The notes beneath the pieces were generated by a model. That model had not been told where the DNA came from, ran no database searches, and saw only the letters and a program-made list of their open reading frames with translations. Positions 12,595 to 19,800 of a stretch of 37,515 nucleotides of DNA are shown piece by piece; within the stretch, counting starts at the first letter, position 1; each line of letters starts with the position of its first letter. The translations under genes and the position numbers were made by a program. Origin of the DNA: a virus; the IMG/VR virus record IMGVR_UViG_3300034111_000204, positions 1 through 37,515 of that record; one strand, given 5' to 3'.

Positions 12595-12933
12595 ATGCCA
12601 AAGGACGCCTGTTATAGAAAAGTTAAAGCATCGTACGATGTCTTTCCATCGGCAAGGGCTTCACAAGCCATTGCTAAATGTCGAAAGGGGTCAGGTGTTG
12701 TGAGAAAGACTGAAGCAGGTAGTAGTTTGAAAAGATGGGAGAAAGAGAAGTGGCAGGATACCAAGAGTGGTAAAGCCTGTGGTGCAGGTGGTAGCAATGA
12801 ATATTGCAGGCCAACAAGAAGAGTGTCTTCAAAGACACCGAAAACAAAATCGGAAATAAGTCCTTCTAAACTTGCCTCTAAGAAAGCTGAGAAGTCAAGA
12901 GTTGGTATGGGTAGAAGGGTTTCAAATATTTAA
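12595..12933 (+). CDS. Small basic Cys-containing phage protein (MPKDACYRKVK type)
   Basis: A 112-residue basic protein. MPKDACYRKVKASYDVFPSA, ASQAIAKCRKG, SLKRWEKEKWQDT, KACGAGGSNEYCRPTRRVSS and KTPKTKSEISPS form a pattern I associate with a family shared by phages and giant viruses, with four conserved Cys. The exact family name is uncertain. The conserved VSSKTP stretch (residues 77-82) is encoded by a copy of the 16-nt palindrome. It starts 1 bp after the EF-hand-like gene. Function unknown; the basic, Cys-rich nature would suit nucleic acid binding. Confidence 0.65.
   Translation: MPKDACYRKVKASYDVFPSARASQAIAKCRKGSGVVRKTEAGSSLKRWEKEKWQDTKSGKACGAGGSNEYCRPTRRVSSKTPKTKSEISPSKLASKKAEKSRVGMGRRVSNI
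12823..12838 (+). repeat. Copy of the 16-nt palindrome inside a coding region
   Basis: GTGTCTTCAAAGACAC lies in frame 1 of the 112-residue gene and encodes VSSKT. The copy at 25501 encodes different residues in another frame. Confidence 0.8.
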
Positions 12934-12944
12934 AATCTAATCAA

Positions 12945-13118
12945 ATGCAACAGCAACAAAAAAGTAAAGGTCTTGGCGATACCATTGAAAAAATCACAAC
13001 TGTTACCGGCATTAAGAAGGTAGTAGAGACTGTAGCGAAAGCAGCAGGTAAAGATTGTGGTTGCAAGCAACGCAGAGACGCATTAAATAGAGCATTTCCT
13101 TATCAAGATAAAAAATAA
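12945..13118 (+). CDS. 57-aa phage protein with DCGC motif
   Basis: The ATG directly follows AAAATCTAATCAA, so the start is well supported. The product begins MQQQQKSKGLGDTIEKITTV, then GIKKVV and DCGCKQRRDALNRAFPY. The GLGD...TGIKKVV...DCGC.xRR..LN..FPY pattern is one I recognise from many unnamed small phage proteins. The two Cys could bind metal with a partner. It lies between the basic-protein cluster and a virion surface-like protein. Confidence 0.65.
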   Translation: MQQQQKSKGLGDTIEKITTVTGIKKVVETVAKAAGKDCGCKQRRDALNRAFPYQDKK

Positions 13119-13123
13119 AAAAT

Positions 13124-13615
13124 ATGTCAGTTTTTAAAACAACATTTTCAAGAGCATTAACTGTTATCCCTACGGACAACGCAAACGTGCCATACCCTGC
13201 TCTTATTAGCTCAGGTACTAATACAAGTGCTGTTGCTAATCAATTGGTAAACACAACAGGTAACTTTATTAATTTGAATGTAAAGACAGGTGATATTGTG
13301 TATAATACAACTGATGGTAGTGCTGCAACTGTTGTATCTGTAACAAGCGCAACTGTGATTGTATTAAATGCAGATATTTTTGCTGCAAGTGGTAAAGTAT
13401 ATACTATCTATCAAGCAAGTCCTCAGACTTCTAATGGAAATCCGGGATGTTTCTTGTATGTAGGTGGTGCAGGTAACGTAAGAGTTACAACCATTGGTCA
13501 AGATATAGTTACATTTACTGCTGTTCCTGTTGGAACCGTATTACCTGTTCAGGTAGTAAAGGTTCACTCAAGCGGTAGCGGTACAACAGCAACTCTTATT
13601 AACGCACTTTGGTAA
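13124..13615 (+). CDS. Virion structural protein, spike-base-like
   Basis: The 163-residue protein is nearly all beta in character. Its C-terminal half, CFLYVGGAGNVRVTTIGQDI, VTFTAVPVGTVLPVQVVKVH and GTTATLINALW, matches the pattern of small phage spike-base or decoration proteins (LYVGTGG.V.V...G..VTF.NVP.G..LPV...V...GTTAT.I.AL). The middle (residues about 33-97) is a module that also occurs in the head-tail protein at 33454 (TGDIVYNTTDG...ATVVSV...DIFAASGKVYTIY). Likely displayed on the virion. The family name is uncertain. Confidence 0.65.
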   Translation: MSVFKTTFSRALTVIPTDNANVPYPALISSGTNTSAVANQLVNTTGNFINLNVKTGDIVYNTTDGSAATVVSVTSATVIVLNADIFAASGKVYTIYQASPQTSNGNPGCFLYVGGAGNVRVTTIGQDIVTFTAVPVGTVLPVQVVKVHSSGSGTTATLINALW

Positions 13616-13625
13616 TTTGATTGTT

Positions 13626-13919
13626 ATGATGAACAACCAAGAAAATAATAGACTTGATATTATGGCAGAAGAATTAGAGTCCATTAAGGGCAATATGGCT
13701 GAGATGAAGACTATGTTAAAAGATGTCTACACTCTTTTGGCCGGTAACCCTATAGATAAAGATTCAAATGGTTTGATAAGCGAGTTTAAAGAAGTAAAGA
13801 AAGAATTAGGTGATGTTAAGGCAGAACTTAAAAAGTATAAGTCTTACTTCTATGCGTTGGTTACATTGGTTGGATTAGGTGCATTAAAAGTTATCACTGA
13901 ATTTATAGTTAAAAAGTAA
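13626..13919 (+). CDS. Coiled-coil membrane protein, holin-associated candidate
   Basis: I prefer ATG 13626 over a TTG nine bases earlier. The roughly 97-residue product has a long coiled coil (LDIMAEELESIKGNMAEMKT ... SEFKEVKKELGDVKAELKKY) and one C-terminal membrane helix (YFYALVTLVGLGALKVITEF) ending in KK. This resembles XhlA-type or other small phage membrane proteins of lysis cassettes. It stands at the front of a run of membrane proteins ending with the endolysin. A lysis role is inferred from context. Confidence 0.55.
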   Translation: MMNNQENNRLDIMAEELESIKGNMAEMKTMLKDVYTLLAGNPIDKDSNGLISEFKEVKKELGDVKAELKKYKSYFYALVTLVGLGALKVITEFIVKK

Positions 13920-14050
13920 TGGCAAAAATTACAAACAGTACTTCTTATGTAAAGAAGTCAAAGACAAGAGGTGTTGCTGCTAAAAGCAAAACAAGTACAA
14001 ACAAGAATAGTAAGTTGTATAAGAAACCTTATAGGGGTCAAGGAAAATAA
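13919..14050 (+). CDS. 43-aa basic small protein
   Basis: The ATG overlaps the previous stop (TAATG). MAKITNSTSYVKKSKTRGVA leads into AAKSKTSTNKNSKLYKKPYR and GQGK. It is extremely Lys/Ser/Thr-rich with no hydrophobic core, so it is probably disordered and nucleic-acid binding. The KKPYRGQG ending is one I recall from other small phage proteins. Function unknown. Confidence 0.55.
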   Translation: MAKITNSTSYVKKSKTRGVAAKSKTSTNKNSKLYKKPYRGQGK

Positions 14051-14060
14051 AATAAATACA

Positions 14061-14381
14061 ATGGCAAAGAAATCAATAGGTGATAAAATAACAGACACTG
14101 CTACAGACAACCTAAAGTTGCCTGTGACATTTAAAGAGTTTAGCAAGAATCCCGTTGTGGCTACTTTGTTTATTGTCCTTATGGCTATTGGGTATTTATA
14201 CATAGACATCAAGACAACATTCAAAGAGCAAGGTGTTTCTCAAAACATTAGGATTGAAAAATTAGAGAATAGAGTTGATGTAGTTAGTGATGCTTTAAGA
14301 AGAAGTGATTCATTAAAGGCTGTTACAAGCACTAAGTTAAGTACGCTTGTGCAGTTAGGTAAAATACAAGAAATAAAATGA
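14061..14381 (+). CDS. Single-span membrane protein with coiled coil, spanin-like
   Basis: Start chosen at ATG 14061 (MAKKSIGDKITD). The frame is open further left but would run through the previous gene. The 106-residue product has one membrane helix (VVATLFIVLMAIGYLYIDIK, about residues 32-51) and then a likely coiled coil (IRIEKLENRVDVVSDALRRS). This topology fits an inner-membrane spanin subunit or a holin antagonist. Its stop overlaps the start of a lipoprotein gene (ATGA), as two-component spanin genes often do. The role is inferred from topology and position. Confidence 0.55.
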   Translation: MAKKSIGDKITDTATDNLKLPVTFKEFSKNPVVATLFIVLMAIGYLYIDIKTTFKEQGVSQNIRIEKLENRVDVVSDALRRSDSLKAVTSTKLSTLVQLGKIQEIK

Positions 14382-14698
14382 GGTATTTAATATTTATGAT
14401 TGTGTTGACATCTTGCCAAGCTATGACTCAGAATGTAAGTGAAGAGCAAAAGAAGGAGATGGAGTTTGAGAAGATGATGCAAAATGTAGACAATCAAAAC
14501 AAGTTAACTACTCAAGCACAAGCTGCTGCTGCTAAAAAAGAAAGCGCTATTGTGACTCAGACAGTCAATAAGATTGTTGATTTAAAAGAAGAAGTATTCA
14601 ATTTAAAAGTAGAATTAAATGTATTTAAGGCTAACTCTGACTCTGCTATTGCTGACACTAATAATAAATTCAAGTTATTGCCAATATCCAATTATTAA
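14378..14698 (+). CDS. Small lipoprotein, possible outer-membrane spanin partner
   Basis: The 106-residue product begins MRYLIFMIVLTSCQ, a signal peptide with lipobox LTSC and lipidated Cys13. The mature part is a Gln/Lys/Ala-rich helix (QNKLTTQAQAAAAKKESAIV; VDLKEEVFNLKVELNVFKAN), probably a coiled coil. A lipoprotein overlapping the end of a one-span inner membrane protein matches two-component spanins, which fuse inner and outer membranes at lysis. However, a unimolecular spanin-like gene also exists downstream, so the pair may have another role. Confidence 0.55.
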   Translation: MRYLIFMIVLTSCQAMTQNVSEEQKKEMEFEKMMQNVDNQNKLTTQAQAAAAKKESAIVTQTVNKIVDLKEEVFNLKVELNVFKANSDSAIADTNNKFKLLPISNY

Positions 14699-15020
14699 GA
14701 AGATAGGCAATGACTCTGTTATTTTGATGACAATAAAGCAAGGAGAGCAAATAAATAAATCATACGAGATTAATAAGAATAGAATAGATTCTTTGAAGAA
14801 GTTAGTTGATAGTAGCATTAAAGTAAATGATTCTATTTTAATAGCAAGTGATAGTACTAAAAACGTACTGACATTAAAGGCAAATGAGTATCGTTTAAGA
14901 TATGAGGAGAGATTAAATATGCCAATTAAATATAAATATCACGATGATGGATGGGATTTTATTCAAAAAATGGCGTTAATTTTGGTAATAGTAGTTCAGT
15001 TTTTTACAATAAATAATTAA
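14619..15020 (+). CDS. Overlapping signal-peptide and membrane protein
   Basis: This 133-residue reading frame starts 80 nt inside the lipoprotein gene in another frame. It begins MYLRLTLTLLLLTLIINSSY, a typical export signal, has a helical middle with many Ser/Lys/Asp (NRIDSLKKLVDSSIKVNDSI), and ends in a membrane helix (MALILVIVVQFFTI). The embedded overlap resembles overlapping spanin genes. A later start would remove the signal, so I keep 14619. It probably belongs to the lysis or envelope cassette. Confidence 0.5.
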   Translation: MYLRLTLTLLLLTLIINSSYCQYPIIKKIGNDSVILMTIKQGEQINKSYEINKNRIDSLKKLVDSSIKVNDSILIASDSTKNVLTLKANEYRLRYEERLNMPIKYKYHDDGWDFIQKMALILVIVVQFFTINN

Positions 15021-15021
15021 T

Positions 15022-15288
15022 ATGAAGAAGATATTTGGTTGGTTAGGAGGGTTTTTTTCCTCAGAAAGTGGAACGTCAAGCAAAAGATTAGTAGGTATAA
15101 TAGGAGCGTTTGCTCTTTTTTACACCCTATATGACAATTCAAAGACACACGGGGAGTTTGCTCCGGCTGATTCACTTGTGTGGGCAACATTCGCTCTTAG
15201 TGCTGTAGCATTAGGGCTTACTACCATTGAGTCAGTAACAGGATTAATTAAAGGATTTAAAGAAACCGAAACTAAAAAAGAAGAATAA
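15022..15288 (+). CDS. Holin-like two-span membrane protein
   Basis: The 88-residue protein has two hydrophobic segments: LVGIIGAFALFYTLY (about 23-37) and VWATFALSAVALGLTTIESV (about 53-72), with a charged tail KGFKETETKKEE. The SSKRLVGIIGAFAL...N pattern is one I recognise from holin-like proteins of Bacteroidota phages. Its stop overlaps the endolysin start (ATG within 1 bp), a classical holin-endolysin arrangement. Such proteins open the inner membrane at lysis. Confidence 0.7.
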   Translation: MKKIFGWLGGFFSSESGTSSKRLVGIIGAFALFYTLYDNSKTHGEFAPADSLVWATFALSAVALGLTTIESVTGLIKGFKETETKKEE

Positions 15289-15794
15289 TGAAAGACGAAA
15301 AAACATTAGAGCGAATCCAATTGCTCCACCCTAAGTTAAGAGATGAAGCGTTAACTATGTATGATGAGATTGTTGCAGCTTTAACAGGCACAGCAGCTTG
15401 TCGTTTTGCTTATACGCTTAGAACATTTGCTGAGCAGGACGGATTGTTTGCTCAAGGAAGAACAAAGCCGGGTGCTATTGTTACTAAAGCTAAAGGCGGT
15501 CAGTCTTACCATAACTATGGCTTAGCTATTGACATTGTGCTTTTAGTAGACAAAGATAAGAATGGTACTTTTGAGGCTGCAAGTTGGGACTTGAAGACTG
15601 ACTTTGATGGTGATGGCAAGAGTGATTGGCAAGAAATTGTAGCTATTTTTAAAAGATATGGCTATGAGTGGGGTGGTGATTGGAAATTCGTAGACGCTCC
15701 TCACTTTCAAAAAACACTTGGTAAGTCTATTGCAGAATTACAATCATTACATAAAGCAGGCAAAGTTGACAAGAATGGCTTTGTATTAATCTAA
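15288..15794 (+). CDS. M15-family peptidoglycan endopeptidase (endolysin) with EF-hand-like loop
   Basis: The 168-residue enzyme shows the zinc peptidase M15 motifs SYHNYGLAIDI (His75, Asp82) and DAPHFQ (His139), with the intervening EWGGDW that marks the phage L-alanyl-D-glutamate peptidase group (T5 lys type). Residues 105-116 (DFDGDGKSDWQE) form a textbook calcium EF-hand loop D-x-D-x-D-G-x-x-x-x-x-E, as known for the calcium-dependent T5 endolysin. It cleaves the peptide stems of peptidoglycan. No signal peptide is present, so release depends on the holin encoded just upstream. Confidence 0.9.
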   Translation: MKDEKTLERIQLLHPKLRDEALTMYDEIVAALTGTAACRFAYTLRTFAEQDGLFAQGRTKPGAIVTKAKGGQSYHNYGLAIDIVLLVDKDKNGTFEAASWDLKTDFDGDGKSDWQEIVAIFKRYGYEWGGDWKFVDAPHFQKTLGKSIAELQSLHKAGKVDKNGFVLI

Positions 15795-15800
15795 TAATAT

Positions 15801-16256
15801 ATGAGGAAGTATCTTACATTATTGTTGGTTAGTTCCTTACTATTCTCTTGTGCCTCAAGAAAGGTAATGGTGACTAAGACGGAGGTTCAAACATATATCG
15901 ACAGCACGGCTGTCGAAAAGAAAGATAGCGTTTCTGTTCAGCAGAACGCTATTTCTATTAATGAGGAGACTGAAGAAGTTGAGATAGTACCTATTGATAC
16001 AGCTAAACCTATTATTATAGGGGACAAGAAGTATTACAATGCCACTATTAAGATAAAGAAGGCACGCAAGCAAGTAGTGGATACGTCCAAGGTAACTGTT
16101 TCTAAGTCAGTTGAGAATAAGGTTTCAGTCAAGAAAGACGTTAAATCTAAGGTCTTTGACAAGAAGGTTGACAAGAAAGCAAACTACCTATTTTATATAT
16201 GGCTAATGCTTATACCTATTTCCCTTTGGCTTATATGGAGATTCGGAAGAAAATGA
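15801..16256 (+). CDS. Unimolecular spanin-like lipoprotein
   Basis: The 151-residue product begins MRKYLTLLLVSSLLFSCASR, a lipoprotein signal with lipobox LFSC and Cys17. It ends with a membrane helix YLFYIWLMLIPISLWLIWRF followed by GRK. A protein tethered to the outer membrane by lipid and to the inner membrane by a C-terminal helix is the defining topology of u-spanins. The middle is a beta-rich, Lys/Val-rich periplasmic part (SKVTVSKSVENKVSVKKDVK). It directly follows the endolysin gene (6 bp), the expected place. The function is inferred from topology and context. Confidence 0.72.
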   Translation: MRKYLTLLLVSSLLFSCASRKVMVTKTEVQTYIDSTAVEKKDSVSVQQNAISINEETEEVEIVPIDTAKPIIIGDKKYYNATIKIKKARKQVVDTSKVTVSKSVENKVSVKKDVKSKVFDKKVDKKANYLFYIWLMLIPISLWLIWRFGRK

Positions 16257-16270
16257 TAATTTTTATTTAC

Positions 16271-16278
16271 TATATTTG
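16271..16278 (+). promoter_or_regulatory. Promoter -7 box (TATATTTG) for the tail-fibre unit
   Basis: TATATTTG lies 23 bp before the ATG at 16302, with AATCAAATTAAATG as leader. It would separate the tail-fibre genes from the lysis cassette. Confidence 0.6.
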
Positions 16279-16301
16279 TACAAATTAAAAAATCAAATTA
16301 A

Positions 16302-16547
16302 ATGGCAAACTTAACAGCAGAAGAATTAGAATTTATTAAGACAGGTTCAGCAGAGTACACTAAGATTAAAATTGGTCTTGGCGAACTTGAATTGCAAAAA
16401 CAAGGGTTAATCAAACAGGCTCATAGTATTATTGAAGCCTTTACTAACAATGAGAAAGTTCTTATTGAAAAGTATGGTGCTGATTCAGTAATTAATATGC
16501 AAACGGGAGAGGTGACTCAAAAAGAAAAGCAAAATGGGAAAAATTAA
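16302..16547 (+). CDS. Small helical protein upstream of the tail fibre
   Basis: An 81-residue mostly helical protein: LTAEELEFIKTGSAEYTKIK, LGELELQKQGLIKQAHSII and EKYGADSVINMQTGEVTQKE. The pattern 'YG.DSV.N..TGE' near the end is shared by small phage proteins in structural clusters. It overlaps the next gene by 14 nt. It could be a chaperone or assembly factor for the fibre. That is inference from position. Confidence 0.6.
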   Translation: MANLTAEELEFIKTGSAEYTKIKIGLGELELQKQGLIKQAHSIIEAFTNNEKVLIEKYGADSVINMQTGEVTQKEKQNGKN

Positions 16548-16800
16548 TTCGTATCCTACTAATGCTGTACCGCAGTTAAATGATAAACTTGTAGGTACAA
16601 GGGTTGGTAATGCACCTGCAAATGCAACCTATAACTTTACTCCGGCAGATTTGTTAGCTTTATTTGAGGCAAACTTTAATTCTCCGGCTATTGTTATTGC
16701 TGATGTGCCTGTGTATGCAGATAATGCAGCAGCTTTATTAGCCGGGTTAACAGAAGGTCAATTATATAGAACAGGAGATTATTTGAAAGTAGTACATTAA
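16534..16800 (+). CDS. Short paralogue of the tail-fibre N-terminus
   Basis: This 88-residue protein begins MGKINSYPTNAVPQLNDKLV and continues GTRVGNAPANATYNFTPADL. The large fibre just downstream begins MSKISTYEVAPVPKLADKLI, GTSVGGEIEDVTYNFTLQEL. The two share K-I-x-x-Y, V-P-x-L-x-D-K-L-x-G-T-x-V-G and T-Y-N-F-T at matching positions. The C-terminal half differs and ends ADNAAALLAGLTEGQLYRTG with DYLKVVH. It may be an anchoring module without a fibre shaft, a small virion protein using the same docking site, or a remnant of an older fibre. Confidence 0.65.
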   Translation: MGKINSYPTNAVPQLNDKLVGTRVGNAPANATYNFTPADLLALFEANFNSPAIVIADVPVYADNAAALLAGLTEGQLYRTGDYLKVVH

Positions 16801-16815
16801 AAAATTTTATAGCGG

Positions 16816-19800
16816 ATGTCAAAGATTAGTACATACGAAGTCGCTCCCGTACCTAAATTGGCCGACAAGCTAATTGGTACAAGCGTTGGTGGTGAAATAG
16901 AAGACGTAACGTATAACTTTACGCTGCAAGAATTGTTAGATGTATTTCTTCCTGTCATACCCGCAAATAACTTGCAGGGTGTTTTAGATTATGGCAATAC
17001 AGCTACGCAAGATATTAACTTAATTGGTACCATTACTACTACCAATCTTGAGGTAACAGATACCGCAAATTTTTTAAATAGCTATTTTGTAGGAGATACT
17101 CATATTCAAGGTGGCTTATTTGATTCAGAGGATTCAATTGGATTAGCGGGTCAAGTACTTACAAGCACAGGAGAATTTGTAGAATGGGTTACCCTTCCTC
17201 CAATTTTTACTCCTAATTTACAACAAGTATTAGAAGAAGGTAATACTTCTACTACAGGTATTATATTAGATGCAGGTCTTGAAGCGTTAGATGTTGATAC
17301 AGATACTGCAACAATTAATACCAATATTACAATTGATGGTACTATTACAGATGGAGATGCTTCTGTAGGAGCAGCAGGTACTGTGCTATCAAGCACAGTT
17401 ACAGGCGTTAAATGGGTAGCATTACCTGTTTACTCTGCAACATCACCATTATTATTTAATAGTGCAACAGGTGTATTTAGCATTCAGCAAGCAAACGGAA
17501 GTCAAAGTGGATTTTTAAGTTCATCTGATTGGGTTACATTTAATGGCAAGCAAAATGCAGGCAATTATATTACTGCATTAACAGGTGAAGTAACAGCAAG
17601 TGGACCGGGTTCGGCAACTGCTACAGTTAGCAATGCTGCTGTAATAGGTAAAGTGCTTACAGGATTTAATCCAACAGCAGGAACAATCAATGCTTCTGAT
17701 AGCATATTAACTGCATTTGGAAAAACTCAAAGTCAAATTAACGCATTAGTAGGTGGCGTTCAATACCAAGGGGTATGGAATGCAAGTACTAATACTCCTA
17801 CTTTAACAAGTAGCGTGGGTGTACAAGGTCATTATTATGTTGTAAATGTAGCAGGTAATACCAACTTAAATGGTATTACTGATTGGCAAGTTGGTGATTG
17901 GGCTATATTTAGCGAAAGTGTTTGGCAAAAAGTAGACAATACTGAGTCAGTTAGTTCAGTAAATGGGTTTACAGGAGCGGTAAGTCTTACAACTGACAAT
18001 ATCCCTGAGGGTACAACAAATTTATATTTCTTAAATAGCAGAGCAAGATTAGCTTTAAGTGCTACATCTCCTTTAGGATATGATAATGTTACAGGGGTAT
18101 TTAGTATTCAAGTCGCAAATAGTAGTCAAAATGGTTACTTAAGCAGTACCGATTGGACTACTTTTAATGGTAAGCAAAATTATTTAGGTGGAACCGGATT
18201 AGTTAAGTCTACTGCCGGAACTATTACATATATTACTGACAATTCAGGCAATTGGGATACTGCATATAATGATAGTATTATTAGTGCTGCAGTTACAGGT
18301 ACAGGAACAAAAACATTAACATTAACTCAGCAAGACGCAGGAACGATTACGGCTTCTTGGACTGACTTAGGACTTACTTCGGTAGGTGTATCTATGCCAA
18401 GTGCATTTAATGTCGCTAATAGTCCATTGACTGCCAATGGAACGATTGCAATAACAGGAGCAGGTAATGCTTCTCAGTATGTTAGAGGTGATGGTACTTT
18501 AGCTGTTTTGCCAACAGGTGGTGGCGGTGGTGGTGCTTCTGTATCTTATTATTTGAATGGTTCAATTAATCAAGGTACAATAGGCGGTGTTACTTATTAT
18601 GAAATGAATAAAGTACCTGTAATAGGTGCGGGTACAGATTTTTCAAGAAGTACGAATGGTTATATAGCATCTTTTTTAACAGATGTTAATGACCCTGCTT
18701 TATTACAAATCCCTGCAGGTAATTGGAATTTTGAAACATATTTTAATGCAAGTTCAGGTGGTGGTTCTCCTACATTCTATATTGAACTATATAAATATGA
18801 TGGTGTTGTTTTTACTTTAATAGCATCTAATAGTGCAAGCCCTAAATTAATTAATGACGGAACAAGTATAGAGGCTTACTTTAATGCTTTAGCTGTTCCT
18901 CAAACAGCTTTAACATTAACGGATAGATTAGCAGTTCGTATTTATGTAACAACGGCAGGTAGAACAATTACTTTACATACTGAAAATAGTCATTTGTGTC
19001 AAGTTATAACAACCTTTACAACAGGAATCACTGCAATAAATGGGTTGACTGCACAAGTACAAAACTTAACCACAGGAACAAGCGGAACTGACTTTAATAT
19101 AAATTCACTTGTAGATACACATACTTTTAATTTACCTGTGGCTTCGGCTGCAAATACAGGTAAGTTAAGTTCAACTGATTGGAGTACTTTTAATGCTAAG
19201 CAAAACGCTTTAACATTAACAACAACAGGAACAAGTGGTGCTGCTACTTTAGTAGGTGCTACACTTAATATTCCACAATATACAGACCAATTTGTTGGTA
19301 CAGTTACATCAGTAGCTGCATTGACATTAGGTACAACAGGAACAGATTTAAGTTCAACTGTTGTAAATAGTACTACAACTCCTGTAATTACATTGAACGT
19401 ACCTACAGCAAGTGCTGCCAATCGTGGTGCATTAAGCGCTGCTGATTGGTCAACATTTAATACTAAAGTAGGTAGCGTTACTGCAAGTAGTCCATTAGCA
19501 TCAAGCGGTGGTTCTACGCCAAACATTACAATTCAACAATCAAGTGGTAGTCAGGATGGATATTTAAGTTCAACTGATTGGACTACTTTTAATAATAAAC
19601 AAGCGGCAGGTAATTATATTACAAGTTTAACGGGTGAGGCTACAGCAACGGGTCCGGGTGCTGCTGCAGTTACTTTAAATAATGCTTCAGTAACAGGAAA
19701 GGTTCTTACGGGAGTTAATATAACAGGAGGAACAGTTCAAGCGACTGACACAATGCTTACAGCATTTGGTAAGCTACAGAATCAAATCAATGGTTTGATT

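Noticed and set aside
18999-19526. A 175-codon minus-strand frame inside the tail fibre
   Set aside because: Hydrophobic, repeat-driven antisense of Thr/Ser-rich codons; no start context.
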